Assembly (NCBI GenBank): GCA_016933025.1
Contig: JAFGBT010000053.1
Coordinates: forward strand, 62,001-126,000
DNA length: 64,000 nucleotides
Reading direction: 5' to 3'
Source: Spirochaetota bacterium
GTDB taxonomy: Bacteria > Spirochaetota > UBA4802 > UBA5550
Below the pieces are notes generated by a model. It saw only the letters and a program-made list of their open reading frames with translations, was not told where the DNA came from and did no database searches. The translations under genes and the position numbers were made by a program. Positions 45,033 through 54,398 of this stretch are shown piece after piece (position 1 is the stretch's first letter; every line of letters starts with the position of its first letter).

Positions 45033-46616
45033 TTAACTGTCTGACTTAAACTTGACGCGGTATTCCGAGGGGGTGAGGTCCATGATAGCCTTGAAAGAGC
45101 GGTTGAAAGAGACGATATTGTCGAAACCTACCGAAAAGGCGATATCGATGATTTTGGCATTTTCGGAAGCGAGATGACCGGCCGCCGCCTCGATGCGGAG
45201 CTTGTTGATGTATTCATTGATTTTCATGCCGGTGTAGGTCTTGAAGAGCTTGCTCATGTAATCCGGATTCATGCCGACAGCTTCGGAGAGGCCTTCGCGG
45301 GATATATCCGACCGGTAATTTTCCTTGATGAAATCGATGACCCGTTTGAGCTTTTCCTCCGATTCATCGGTTATTGACAGCGGCTTCTTGTCGATCCTGC
45401 TTTTCAGTGAATCGTACAGGTGCTGCATGCTTCTCAGCCGATTGTATATGTCGCGGCCTCCCAGCACGATTATGATCAGATTGATGACAAGGGCTCCGAG
45501 CGCCGGGACCAGGAGCATCGTCCTTCCACCAGCGCAATACACGGCAATATCCCAGGCGGCGGCTATTTGCGATAAGATTATCAGCAGCACTATGCGGTTG
45601 AACTTGTAGCGATCCTCATGATTGCGGGGCATGTTTTTTAAGAGGTACACCGCATACCCGACAAATATAATCTCCGTAATAACCGCACAGGCCGGCCTGA
45701 TGAGGAATTGATGCCTCAATGCGTGGCTGATAATGATGATCGCAGACACAACTGAGAAGAGAACCCCAATCGAGATATTCTGAAAGAAAAAATATCTCCG
45801 ATACAGCGACTGGATAAAAATGATGACAAGCATGGCCAAGAGCGGATAGAGAAGCCAGTGAACAATGAAGATCCAGTCGAAGGGAATCACCAGCAGGGCA
45901 TGCGGGGAAAACAGGACGACGATATAGAGTACCATGGCCAGTGTGATCAGGGCCCCATAGAGAAACAGGGAATTCTTTCTGTTCCAGAAATAAAAAACCA
46001 GTATGACGATCATGAAGGCTGTCAGGGTGATGGCGATTCCGAGCGGGACCTTGTCAAACGCGGTTTCATAGAACATTTTTTCCTTGAGATATTCCCGCTT
46101 TGGATGAATATGCACCTCGTCAAGCAGGCCGCCCCATTCACCGCCATAGATGCCGAGGCGGACAAGCAGGGTGTTTTTCCCTGTTTTGACCGCGCCTGCC
46201 GGTATCACGTAGCTGCTCGGGAAATGGATATTGGCGAAATCCTCGGGCATCTGGGAATCGACGAAGGCGCCGTTGATGAAAACCCTGTCCGTGTGAAAGG
46301 TCCTTCCCAGCGATATTCCGTAATACCCGGCGGGATCGCCGGATACTGTGAATTCGCCCCGGAACCAGGCATAACATATGGCGCCCGGTGTGCGGCATCC
46401 TGTCTTTATCATGCCGGGAACGGTTATGGGGGACCAGCCTTTGTCGGGTGGGACGGACTCGCTGGCCCCGGCCTGTTCCAGCGCGTAATTCCATCCCGCG
46501 ACCGTGAGGGAGCCTTCCGCACCAAGCAGGCATGGGGACAATAGAATGATGAGCAGTATGGAGTGAACAAGCTTCATCCTGCCATCATTAATTATATGGG
46601 AAAAAGTTCCTGTCAA
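45033..46616 (-). CDS. 7TM-DISM sensor fused to AraC DNA-binding domain
   Basis: 527 residues. Signal-like helix at 14-33, then an extracytoplasmic jelly-roll domain (about 34-180) containing G-I-S-L-G-R-T-F-H-T-D-R-V-F-I-N-G. Seven membrane helices (about 185-375) form the 7TMR-DISM module. The C-terminal AraC domain (about 420-520) has I-S-R-E-G-L-S-E-A-V-G-M-N and I-A-F-S-V-G-F-D-N-I-V-S-F-N-R-S-F-K. A one-component transmembrane regulator likely to sense a carbohydrate-like ligand. Target genes unknown. Confidence 0.87.
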   Translation of the reverse strand: MTGTFSHIINDGRMKLVHSILLIILLSPCLLGAEGSLTVAGWNYALEQAGASESVPPDKGWSPITVPGMIKTGCRTPGAICYAWFRGEFTVSGDPAGYYGISLGRTFHTDRVFINGAFVDSQMPEDFANIHFPSSYVIPAGAVKTGKNTLLVRLGIYGGEWGGLLDEVHIHPKREYLKEKMFYETAFDKVPLGIAITLTAFMIVILVFYFWNRKNSLFLYGALITLAMVLYIVVLFSPHALLVIPFDWIFIVHWLLYPLLAMLVIIFIQSLYRRYFFFQNISIGVLFSVVSAIIIISHALRHQFLIRPACAVITEIIFVGYAVYLLKNMPRNHEDRYKFNRIVLLIILSQIAAAWDIAVYCAGGRTMLLVPALGALVINLIIIVLGGRDIYNRLRSMQHLYDSLKSRIDKKPLSITDESEEKLKRVIDFIKENYRSDISREGLSEAVGMNPDYMSKLFKTYTGMKINEYINKLRIEAAAGHLASENAKIIDIAFSVGFDNIVSFNRSFKAIMDLTPSEYRVKFKSDS

Positions 46617-46629
46617 TCTGAATATCTTT

Positions 46630-46667
46630 TACCGCCACAAGGGGGTTTAACCCCCCTTGCGGCAGTA
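46630..46667 (-). terminator. Hairpin downstream of 46671 gene
   Basis: ACCGCC-A-CAAGGGGG / CCCCCTTG-C-GGC-A-GT with a TTTAA loop and a few mismatches; located in the 54-base gap between two minus-strand genes. The T-tract is weak, so it may be partial termination. Confidence 0.5.
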
Positions 46668-46670
46668 ACA

Positions 46671-47465
46671 TCATTCCACAAAGTCCCTCGGCACGGGCGC
46701 GAACCCGTTTGACGACAACGGCCAGAGCCTGTTCGGCCGCTCGCACCTGACGATCCCCTTTCTGCAGAGCTCGGAGCGCCATTCGTATTTCAGCACGACC
46801 CTTCCGGCGACCGCGCTCTCCGGTTCGAACGGGACCTCGTAGGCCGGAGACCATGTCGTCTCCCCGAAGCCGGTGCCCGCTTCGTCGTCGCGCGCCGCTT
46901 TCTCCGATGCCGCGTTCTGCCCCTCGCCGCGCGACCGTGACAATTTGTCCTTGCGGCGCGGCGTGATCGGTACCGGTTTGCGCGCCTTCTCGCGGTATGC
47001 GGCGACCGCGATGGTCCCCATGGCCGAGGCGTCGGCGAACACCTTCTCCGCGTAGGAATCGGACGCGCCGGTGAAGTAGAACCGGTTGGTCCGGACCATG
47101 CCGGTCCGCCATCCCTCGAACGTGCCGGTGGCGTACGGCTCGATCAGGTACATTCGCTCCGTGTTCTTTAAGTACGACTTTGCTCCGCTGATGATGTTTC
47201 TCCCGTCCACGGCGATAACCACGGCGATACGGCCGCTGGTCCTGTTGGCGACCTCTATCGAGTATCTCTCGCCCTTCACTGCCTCCATGTAGAAATAGTC
47301 GCCCGGCCGGCAGACCCTCGGGTGTGCCCTGTATTTCTGGTACTCCGATCCGTTGTCCGATATCACCCGTACGCTCACCGCGTCTCTGGCAGGGTAGGGC
47401 CTGTGCCCGAAGGCGGGGACGAATATCAGCATGGTCAGTATGATTGTTAAAGCCCGCTGTTTCAT
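46671..47465 (-). CDS. Secreted protein of unknown function
   Basis: 264 residues with a signal peptide (MKQRALTIILTMLIFVPAFG). I do not recognise the family with certainty. The middle carries beta-strand-rich sequence Y-S-I-E-V-A-N-R-T-S-G-R-I-A-V-V-I-A-V-D-G-R-N, and a later A-V-A-A-Y-R-E-K. It is followed by a charged, Lys/Arg/Glu-rich linker (about 165-200) and a short C-terminal domain. It precedes the 7TM-DISM AraC gene by 54 bases with a hairpin between. Confidence 0.6.
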   Translation of the reverse strand: MKQRALTIILTMLIFVPAFGHRPYPARDAVSVRVISDNGSEYQKYRAHPRVCRPGDYFYMEAVKGERYSIEVANRTSGRIAVVIAVDGRNIISGAKSYLKNTERMYLIEPYATGTFEGWRTGMVRTNRFYFTGASDSYAEKVFADASAMGTIAVAAYREKARKPVPITPRRKDKLSRSRGEGQNAASEKAARDDEAGTGFGETTWSPAYEVPFEPESAVAGRVVLKYEWRSELCRKGIVRCERPNRLWPLSSNGFAPVPRDFVE

Positions 47466-47625
47466 GATATCTGCTCCTTGTGCCGTTTATCCGTTTGACA
47501 GGGAGTCAGCCGGGGAAGTTCTCCCGGGACGAAAAAAATATCATAATCAGCCTCTTCGAAAATTTTTTTTATTAATGCGGGATGATATTCGTATTAATCG
47601 GTAAAGACGGAAAGGAGGCACTGCA

Positions 47626-48027
47626 ATGGATGAACTTGGACGCATGGTGATGAAATTCCAGGAGTCGTGCAGGAGGACCCACGAGCTCCTGTCGGAGGGC
47701 AATTTCAGCAGAGGGTGGCGGTCCGTCGACCGGATGTCGGTTCTGTCGAAGCAGATACTGGCCTCCGGGGAGAAGGGACGCGAAATGCTTTTCCTGCTCG
47801 CCGAGGGCGAGGACCTCCCGGTCGCGCTCCACGCCGCGAACTGCATCTATCCGTATGACCCGAAGCGGTGCAAAAGGGCGCTGAAGGCGATTACGAGAAG
47901 GGACAACGGCTTTTTCGCCTATAGCGCCCGCTTCATGATCAAGCACCGGCACAAGAGCATGGAGACGCTTTTATCGGAGATGAGGGAGCGGACGCGCCGG
48001 ATGCTCGCCCGTGCCCGACCCCTGTGA
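47626..48027 (+). CDS. Small basic protein of unknown function
   Basis: 133 residues, start supported by AAGGAGG. Helical and rich in Arg, Met and Lys: Q-E-S-C-R-R-T-H-E-L-L, R-D-N-G-F-F-A-Y-S-A-R-F-M-I-K-H, and a C-terminal M-R-E-R-T-R-R-M-L-A-R. No motif I know. Genuine coding is supported by the ribosome site and codon usage. Confidence 0.55.
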   Translation: MDELGRMVMKFQESCRRTHELLSEGNFSRGWRSVDRMSVLSKQILASGEKGREMLFLLAEGEDLPVALHAANCIYPYDPKRCKRALKAITRRDNGFFAYSARFMIKHRHKSMETLLSEMRERTRRMLARARPL

Positions 48028-48107
48028 TCCGCTGGGCCGGCGGTCAGTGGGTCGTCGCGGCGGGTTTCGGCATCAGCGCGGCTGCCATGATTAAAATTGA
48101 CAGCATA

Positions 48108-48872
48108 TTACCGGCACCCGCCCTGCAGGATCCGCTTCCGCACCTTTTTCCATGTATCGGTGATGAGAAACGACTCGTCCATGTACCCGATCATCTTCAC
48201 GAATTTCAGCATGGGCACGGAGAATGTGAGGGTATTTTCGGGGACGCAGGGGCGGGCAGACGGGTCGAACATGCCGATGACCGCGCGGGGCCGCGGGGCG
48301 TCTTTTTCAAAATACGGATAGTGTATGATGGAGCCGCAGCCGGCGCCGAAGGGGGCTATGGAGCTGTTCGGTTCGGTCTGGTCGTAGTTTGCCAAGGTAA
48401 AGAGCCCGGAAAGGACATCGGGCGTCGCGAAGAAGATAACAATCTCGGGATTGTCCGACCCGATAAGCTTGTCCCACCGTTTGAAAATTATGTTCTTGCC
48501 CTCCACCGGAAGCCGCTTGTGGTGTTTCTGCAACTCGCGCACCATTTCGGGCGTGCGAAGGTAGCGCTCGCCCTCCATCTCGCCGGGAATGCCGCATGAG
48601 AGAAAATATTCGAATTTCGGGCGGGCCTGGTCCGTGTACCCGAGGTATCGCTTCGCCCCTCCGCATCCCAGCGCGGATCCATCGTAGGACAGCGACTCGC
48701 CCTTGCGGACTCTGGCGAGCTCGCATATCAGGCAGCTCCATTGGCTTGACGGCTTAACCTGTTCGACATCCGCAACCGGCCGGTCGCTGTAATAGCAGAT
48801 TATCGGCAGCTCGGAATCGCCGAAGTATGTTTTCCATTTTTCAAGGAAGGATTCTTTCAGTTTCATGTCCAT
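48108..48872 (-). CDS. DUF169 family protein
   Basis: 254 residues. Family features are P-I-I-C-Y-Y-S-D near 23, W-S-C-L-I-C-E-L-A-R near 44, L-G-C-G-G-A-K near 68-74, A-P-F-G-A-G-C-G-S near 178 and F-D-P-S-A-R-P. The family occurs in anaerobes and its function is unknown; the Cys residues suggest metal or heme binding. It is monocistronic. Confidence 0.8.
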   Translation of the reverse strand: MDMKLKESFLEKWKTYFGDSELPIICYYSDRPVADVEQVKPSSQWSCLICELARVRKGESLSYDGSALGCGGAKRYLGYTDQARPKFEYFLSCGIPGEMEGERYLRTPEMVRELQKHHKRLPVEGKNIIFKRWDKLIGSDNPEIVIFFATPDVLSGLFTLANYDQTEPNSSIAPFGAGCGSIIHYPYFEKDAPRPRAVIGMFDPSARPCVPENTLTFSVPMLKFVKMIGYMDESFLITDTWKKVRKRILQGGCR

Positions 48873-49286
48873 GGGATATAATTATAGTGTATTGAGGTAA
48901 AAGTCGAGTAGAAATTACAATTTGTGCGCTGCCCATCGCAGGAGGAGTGCAGGGGCGGCCGGAATAACTGGCGGGTGCAGGGCGGCAGCCCTGCAAGAAA
49001 GCCCCGCAGGGTTAATATTGGGTCGGGTACGAGGTACGAGAGTCGAGTTAAGAAGTTCGAATGGCGATGTGCGAGGATTCTGGATGGTGACTCGAGCCGC
49101 GCGCCCCACGACCCTAAATTTTAACCCGCCTGCCCGTAACTTTTTGCTTGTCAGATATCTCCCGATGGGTTATACCGGCATTAACTATAAGGCCCATTCC
49201 GTTCCCGGAAACTGGCTTCAGGATAAGGCGATTGATAATATAATATTCCGTGCAGAAATTATTGAGCCATTCAGCAGGATAATGCT
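48873..49286. other. Gene-free interval with a C/G hairpin
   Basis: About 410 bases between DUF169 and the next plus-strand gene. GCAGGGC-GGCA-GCCCTGC forms a hairpin at 48977-48994, followed by GCCCCGCAGGG; it looks like another dispersed repeat. No gene is convincing here. An open frame at 48922-49290 has the composition of noncoding sequence. Confidence 0.4.
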
Positions 49287-49691
49287 ATGAAAACAAATGA
49301 AGTCCCACAGGACGGCAAGCGATTGCTCAAGACGACCCTCGTCCATTACGCGGTGAATGATGAAGGCACATTCGAGAAAATACCGTCAAATGGATGGGAC
49401 CCGGGATACTATGCCGGGTCAAATCTCCAGGATGAGTTCAAGGAGCTTGCGGAGCAGTCGCTGGAACGGGTGAAAAAAAATTTGGCGTCGCCATTGGAAT
49501 ATTTTATGTATAAGGCGTTCATGGACCTTGAGGGGCTGGCGCAGTTTACGGGGATACCGAAACGAAAGGTAAAAAAGCATTTAACGCCGAAGGGCTTTGA
49601 CATGCTTGATGATGCCACACTCGCCCGGTATGCCGACGTCATATATGCTGACGTTGAAACTTTAAAGAAATTCAAGAGTACGTTAAAATGA
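49287..49691 (+). CDS. Small protein with HTH-like C-terminus, unknown function
   Basis: 134 residues, overlapping the next gene by 4 bases (ATGA), so translationally coupled to it. The N-terminus is polar. The C-terminal half (L-E-G-L-A-Q-F-T-G-I-P-K-R-K-V-K-K-H-L, then L-A-R-Y-A-D-V-I-Y-A-D-V-E) looks like a short helix-turn-helix of the XRE-like type. It may be a dedicated partner or regulator of the BtrH-like protein. Not recognised with certainty. Confidence 0.6.
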   Translation: MKTNEVPQDGKRLLKTTLVHYAVNDEGTFEKIPSNGWDPGYYAGSNLQDEFKELAEQSLERVKKNLASPLEYFMYKAFMDLEGLAQFTGIPKRKVKKHLTPKGFDMLDDATLARYADVIYADVETLKKFKSTLK

Positions 49692-50704
49692 AAAAAGCAA
49701 TAGCGCAAAAACCATATACGCACTACCAGTGCGGACATTGCGAATCGGGTTCGGTTTCTTCCATCGTAAATAATTATGGCTTTAATCTTTCTGAGCCGAT
49801 GGCCTTCGGTATCTCGAGCAATATCGGCTTTGTATATCTGCCTTTCGTAAGGATCTGGGGCAGGCCGCTTTATGCGTGGCGGATGTTTCCGCAGAGCATC
49901 GTCAGGGGAGTGGAGAAGCGCCTGGGTATAAGGTTCTACGTCAAGACCTATGATGATGAGCAGGAGGCCATGGAGGAACTGGACCGTCTGCTGGATGAAG
50001 GCAAGCCCGTGGGTATACAAGCTTCAATTGCCTACCTGAGATATTTTCTCGGGGATTTCCGTCTGCCCGGCAACATGCACATGACCATTGTAACCGGAAG
50101 GGAAGGGGATGAATACCTCATCAACGATCCCCTGTGGGACTATCAGACCAGGGTCCATCGTGACGATATGCGGAAGGCACGGTTCGCCAGAGGGCCAAGC
50201 GCGCCAAAGGGGTTCATGTTCTATCCCCTGGAGATTCCTGAAACTATCGATTATAAAAAAGCGATAAAAAAATCGATCAAGCGCGTCGTGTTCATGATGC
50301 TGCAGCCGATGTTCCCCTATTACGGGGTCTTTGGAATAAAAACCTTGGCAGGGATGATAAAGCGGCTTAATAATAATCCGAATAAAAAGGTTATCAGGGG
50401 CCACTTGAATCAGATAGTCATGTTTCAGGAGGAGATCGGAACGGGCGGCGGGGGGTTTCGGTACATGTACGCCGCCTTTCTTCGTGAGGCCTATGACCTG
50501 CTGAAAATTCCGGAGCTTCTGGAAGCCTCGAAAAAATTCGTGGCCATCGGGGATAAGTGGAGGCTCGCCGCTTCATCCTGCGGGAAGTTCATCCAGGGAA
50601 AAACCGATGAGGTTGACCTGGAAAAGACGGCCCGGTTGTACCGCATATGCGCGGAGGAGGAAAAAGAGGCTTATCTTCTGTTGAAAAAGATCAAGTGGAA
50701 ATGA
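49688..50704 (+). CDS. BtrH N-terminal-type cysteine protein (DUF4872-like)
   Basis: 338 residues. The N-terminal H-Y-Q-C-G-H-C-E-S-G-S-V near residues 12-23 contains the Cys, and a later N-M-H-M-T-I-V-T-G near 128 and I-N-D-P-L-W-D-Y supply His and Asp, the BtrH catalytic triad pattern. BtrH transfers an acyl group from an acyl carrier protein to an aminoglycoside; others are peptidase-like. The C-terminal half (about 200-338) is helical. Grouped with SDR and methyltransferase genes it suggests a small-molecule pathway, but no carrier protein gene is present here. Confidence 0.75.
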   Translation: MKKAIAQKPYTHYQCGHCESGSVSSIVNNYGFNLSEPMAFGISSNIGFVYLPFVRIWGRPLYAWRMFPQSIVRGVEKRLGIRFYVKTYDDEQEAMEELDRLLDEGKPVGIQASIAYLRYFLGDFRLPGNMHMTIVTGREGDEYLINDPLWDYQTRVHRDDMRKARFARGPSAPKGFMFYPLEIPETIDYKKAIKKSIKRVVFMMLQPMFPYYGVFGIKTLAGMIKRLNNNPNKKVIRGHLNQIVMFQEEIGTGGGGFRYMYAAFLREAYDLLKIPELLEASKKFVAIGDKWRLAASSCGKFIQGKTDEVDLEKTARLYRICAEEEKEAYLLLKKIKWK

Positions 50705-50854
50705 CGGATCCGTGCCCGGCAGACGCAGCGCTTTGCGTTCAATACTTTTGCAGGTATGAATTACGCAACTTCCCCGGGTGTTTTGTTAATCGGGCGCCGC
50801 CGATTTGGCCGTAGTTGATAATTAATTATACAAACAAGTGGCACAAAGATTATC

Positions 50855-51298
50855 TCACAAATTTAATTGCGGATATTTATCAGCAAATTTCTCGTATTGT
50901 ATATTATTATCAATAATCTCAATTTCTAAATTTTTTGATAAGTTTGACATATTCAATGGTTTTAAATTAGATACTATTTTACAATGATATTCACTTACCC
51001 ATAATATTACCATATTAGTATCATTTGGATATTCAATATGTTTAACTTTCAAAGGCAAAGTCATTTTATTCTTCCCATAAACAATATATCTTTTAAATGA
51101 ATTATCGCCTAAAATAGGTTTAGAATAAGTTATTACAGTTATGCAATTAGCTTGATCTTTATAACAAAAATACTTATACTCATATTTATTATATGTAATA
51201 AATTTCCAAATCGCTGCAATATCATTTCTATAAAGGAAAATTAACATGATTAATATAATAATTATTATTAGACTTAGATAAACAATTATTTTTTTCAT
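50855..51298 (-). CDS. A+T-rich single-pass membrane protein, unknown
   Basis: 147 residues with one N-terminal membrane helix made of Ile/Leu repeats (L-I-I-I-I-I-L-I-M-L-I-F) and a soluble tail rich in Lys, Asn, Tyr and Ile. Base composition is visibly far more A+T-rich than the genes around it, with many AAA/ATA/AAT codons. This marks it as a recent import. I do not recognise the family. Upstream sequence 51299-51380 is also A+T-rich. Confidence 0.55.
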   Translation of the reverse strand: MKKIIVYLSLIIIIILIMLIFLYRNDIAAIWKFITYNKYEYKYFCYKDQANCITVITYSKPILGDNSFKRYIVYGKNKMTLPLKVKHIEYPNDTNMVILWVSEYHCKIVSNLKPLNMSNLSKNLEIEIIDNNIQYEKFADKYPQLNL

Positions 51299-51380
51299 TA
51301 GTTCACCAAAGGCTATTGTTAGTGAGAACTTGCAACTTGAAACTTTAAACTACCAACTCTATCAGTTTAAAGCTGAACAT

Positions 51381-52376
51381 TCATATAAGACTTTTTGACT
51401 TCAAATGCTCTTCTATTTTATTCATCCCCTCATCAAAGCCTATCCTGGGCCTGTAGCCCAGCTCCCTTGCTGCCTTTTCTATGGAGTAGAACTGGTCAAT
51501 GCCCATAAATTTAATCATCAGCCTGTTGGGATAGGGACGAGCATTGATCCCCAAGAGCTTGTATAGTTTTTCTGCGATATAAGCGTAGGAATAGCATAAA
51601 CCGTATGAAGCGTAATTCTCTACAGGAGTTATTCCCGCTATGGCAGCCAGCTTCATTATGTAATCTTTCCAGGTGATATCCAGATTGTCCTCTGCGTTAT
51701 AGGCCTGTCCCAGGCTCTTTTCGCTGTCGGCCGCGAGCAATATGAGATCGACCACATTGTCGACATAGGCCAAACCCGTACGCCTGTTGCCTCTGGCGAC
51801 AAATACAAAATACTCGCTCTCAAGCAGCCTTATTATCTCCCTGACAAAATGCTCGCATTCCGGGCCGTATATCAGTCCCGGCCTCACAATCGTAACGGGC
51901 AGGCCCTTTTCTTTATGATATCGCCATACGAGCTTTTCCCCGTCGATCTTGGTGTCCGGATAGGGAATGCCGCAGTAGCGATATCTTGTTTTTTCATCCG
52001 CTGGAGCATTGCGTATGCCGTATACAACCACGCTGCTTATATGAACAAACTTTTTAATGTTTCCATATGTGACAGCTTTCAGTAAATTTTCAACGCCCTG
52101 AACATTTACCTTTTTGAATTCCTTCAACGGCCCCCAGTCTTTAACCACGCCCATGGAGTTGTATATATATTCCACGCCGCTTACCGCTTTTTTCAGGGAC
52201 TCTAAATTATCAATATCACCGTAAAAGAGCTCCGCTCCCAGCTCTGCCAGATAATCAACGTTGCTGGTTTTCCTTACCAGCGTCCTGACCCGCTCCCCCC
52301 GGTCAAGCAGCGCCTTTACCAGGTGTCTGCCGAGAAATCCGGTGCCCCCCGTCACCAGGTTAAGCCTTTCGTTCAT
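51381..52376 (-). CDS. NAD(P)-dependent epimerase/3-beta-HSD-like extended SDR
   Basis: 331 residues from ATG 52376, which overlaps the stop of the upstream SDR (ATGA); the longer open frame upstream is a shadow of that gene. The nucleotide motif is V-T-G-G-T-G-F-L-G-R at about 7-16, and the active site Y-P-D-T-K (Tyr-x3-Lys) is near residue 138. It also has V-H-I-S-S-V-V-V-Y-G and the P-G-L-I-Y-G-P segment typical of 3-beta-hydroxysteroid dehydrogenase and OleD-like enzymes. It reduces or oxidises a hydroxy/keto group. Probable partner of the classical SDR directly upstream. Confidence 0.85.
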   Translation of the reverse strand: MNERLNLVTGGTGFLGRHLVKALLDRGERVRTLVRKTSNVDYLAELGAELFYGDIDNLESLKKAVSGVEYIYNSMGVVKDWGPLKEFKKVNVQGVENLLKAVTYGNIKKFVHISSVVVYGIRNAPADEKTRYRYCGIPYPDTKIDGEKLVWRYHKEKGLPVTIVRPGLIYGPECEHFVREIIRLLESEYFVFVARGNRRTGLAYVDNVVDLILLAADSEKSLGQAYNAEDNLDITWKDYIMKLAAIAGITPVENYASYGLCYSYAYIAEKLYKLLGINARPYPNRLMIKFMGIDQFYSIEKAARELGYRPRIGFDEGMNKIEEHLKSKSLI

Positions 52377-53179
52377 TTCCGCCCCCCTGTCTTCCATCCC
52401 TGCATTATCCGGTACATGATCCTCATCACGGCCATGTACAGCCAGGGCGATACTCTCCTGGTATAATACCCCAGCCTCCCCGTTAAGGAGGTGTGAATGA
52501 GAAACCTGCCCCTGAGCGCTTTCTTCACGATTCTGGCTGCGGTCCTGCCGGGCTCCATCCCCACACGCAGCATGAATTCCGCGAAACGCTCGTCGTATCC
52601 TACATAGGCCGAGTCTGAAAGCATCCCGGTCCTGACGAAGGCGGGGCACGCAAGGGAAACCCGTATCCCCCTGCCCCTGAGCTCCGTGTGAAGGGACTCG
52701 GTCATCCCTGAAATAGCGAACTTGCTGGCGCAGTAGGCCGACATGGCCGGGAGCGCCATGAGCCCGGCGCTGGAGGAGATGTTCACTATATGGCCCGAGC
52801 CCCGTTCGAGCATCCCCGGCAAAACAACCTGCTGCATGTTCACATAGCCCATGATGTTTACTTCAATTATACGGCGCCATTGGCTGGCCGGGGTGTCGGC
52901 AAAATCGGCTCCTATTAAAAGGGCGGCGTTGTTTACCAGGATATCCACGCTGCCCAGGTCCCTTTTTACCATGTTGCATACCCTCTTCACTTCCTGAAGC
53001 CGTCTGACGTCGGCGGCGTATGAGCGGCACTTGACGCCGAGTCCCTTTATGCGCGCCTCGGTCCTCTTGAGGGCCTTCCTGTTAATATCGATCAGCGCGA
53101 CATCGTATTTATTTTCCGCGAAAGCGGCGGCCATCTCGCTCCCGAGCCCGCCGCCGCCCCCGGTTATGAGTACCAGCAT
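52373..53179 (-). CDS. Classical short-chain dehydrogenase/reductase
   Basis: 268 residues from ATG 53179, which follows AGGGG; an upstream in-frame ATG at 53242 would add 21 residues. Motifs: T-G-G-G-G-G-L-G-S near 6-14, V-N-N-A-A near 85, and the catalytic S and Y-C-A-S-K near 140-160. Typical for NAD(P)H-dependent keto or acyl reductases. Overlaps the next gene by 4 bases (ATGA), which couples the two SDRs. Role in the cluster unknown. Confidence 0.87.
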   Translation of the reverse strand: MLVLITGGGGGLGSEMAAAFAENKYDVALIDINRKALKRTEARIKGLGVKCRSYAADVRRLQEVKRVCNMVKRDLGSVDILVNNAALLIGADFADTPASQWRRIIEVNIMGYVNMQQVVLPGMLERGSGHIVNISSSAGLMALPAMSAYCASKFAISGMTESLHTELRGRGIRVSLACPAFVRTGMLSDSAYVGYDERFAEFMLRVGMEPGRTAARIVKKALRGRFLIHTSLTGRLGYYTRRVSPWLYMAVMRIMYRIMQGWKTGGRK

Positions 53180-53524
53180 AAAGAACCCCTGTTTCAGTAG
53201 ATATTGCAGCGCCAGTATCATGCGGCTGTCATTCGTGTGCATATTTTAATCAATGCAATATAAATAGTCAACTATTCTACTTTAAAATAATAACAGGGCA
53301 TAGCTGGAATGTTGTTGTGTGCAAAATATTTCCATGTCGCCCCTTATGCCTGAATTTTTTTATTGAAAAATTTTGCCTCCGGGTTTAAATTATAATATAG
53401 TTACCCATTTTAACATCACTGATGGTCGCTTCTCAAGTCTGTTATAATACGGTAATAAGCCTTCAATCTGCAGGAAGAGCATATATTACAAATTAGAGGC
53501 GCCCTCAAAAGAACTGAGGTATTT

Positions 53525-54352
53525 ATGTTAAAGGACAACCGGCGGCATTACAACTCCGTTATAGACGCGTGGAGTGAATTCATGAACGATAATATTCACT
53601 TCGGCTATTATAAAACGGAAAAAACCACCTTGAAGGAGTCGGGAGACGAGCTGATAAACCAGATGATCTCTCTAACCACAGTTAAAAAAAACCACAGGAT
53701 CCTGGACGTGGGCTGCGGGGTGGGAAATCCCGCCTTTTATCTGCATAACAAATTCAAGTGCTCGGTAACCGGAATCAGCACCAGCCAGCGCGGCGTGGAG
53801 ATCGCAAACGAGACCTCCGGAAAACTGGGCTTGGCAAAGAGCGTTCGGTTCAAGGTGGCGGACGGCACGAGGAACGGCTTTCCCGATGAAAGCTTCGATA
53901 TCGTGTGGGCAATGGAATCCTCCCATCTGATGCGGAAGGACAGGCTCATCAGGGAGAGCTACAGGGTGCTTAAACCGGGGGGCACCTTTCTTCTCTGCGA
54001 CGTGGTGTTCAAGTGCTTTACCCTTAAATACATCTATACACTGCCCCCGCATCTATTCAGGCTCCTTGCGTTGAGGAGGGGTTATGGCAATGTATGGGCC
54101 ATGCCCAAGGAGTATTACTTCTGGCACATGAACAAGGCAGGCTTCAGGGAGATAACATCCATTGACGTGGGGGAGAATTCCATGCCGACCCTCAGGGACT
54201 GGACAGACAGGATCAACAGGGAAAAGGACACAATCCTGAAAAAATACTCACAGTCGCATCTGAAGGATTTCATGCGCGCCTGTGAAGCAATGGAACATCT
54301 TTTCAAAAAGAATATAGTAACCTATGTGATAATGAAGACGGTCAAGGACTGA
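53525..54352 (+). CDS. SAM-dependent methyltransferase (sterol/small-molecule type)
   Basis: 275 residues. Motif I I-L-D-V-G-C-G-V-G-N-P-A at about 58-69, then G-I-S-T-S-Q-R-G and the W-A-M-E-S-S-H-L-M region, and L-K-P-G-G-T-F-L-L-C-D at about 152-162. The set is characteristic of C-methyltransferases and O-methyltransferases that act on sterols, quinones or antibiotics. The start ATG 53525 follows a mild GAGG. Divergent from the SDR pair by about 350 bases; likely in the same pathway, but not proven. Confidence 0.82.
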   Translation: MLKDNRRHYNSVIDAWSEFMNDNIHFGYYKTEKTTLKESGDELINQMISLTTVKKNHRILDVGCGVGNPAFYLHNKFKCSVTGISTSQRGVEIANETSGKLGLAKSVRFKVADGTRNGFPDESFDIVWAMESSHLMRKDRLIRESYRVLKPGGTFLLCDVVFKCFTLKYIYTLPPHLFRLLALRRGYGNVWAMPKEYYFWHMNKAGFREITSIDVGENSMPTLRDWTDRINREKDTILKKYSQSHLKDFMRACEAMEHLFKKNIVTYVIMKTVKD

Positions 54353-54398
54353 TCCAGGCAGTATCGTACTGTTGCTGAAAATTGGCAGCCAATAAAAT

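Noticed and set aside
48922..49290. 122-codon plus-strand open frame
   Set aside because: Spans the repeat hairpin, no ribosome site, composition like noncoding DNA.
52377..52649. N-terminal extension of the extended SDR
   Set aside because: It overlaps the classical SDR; the glycine-rich Rossmann motif begins right after ATG 52376.
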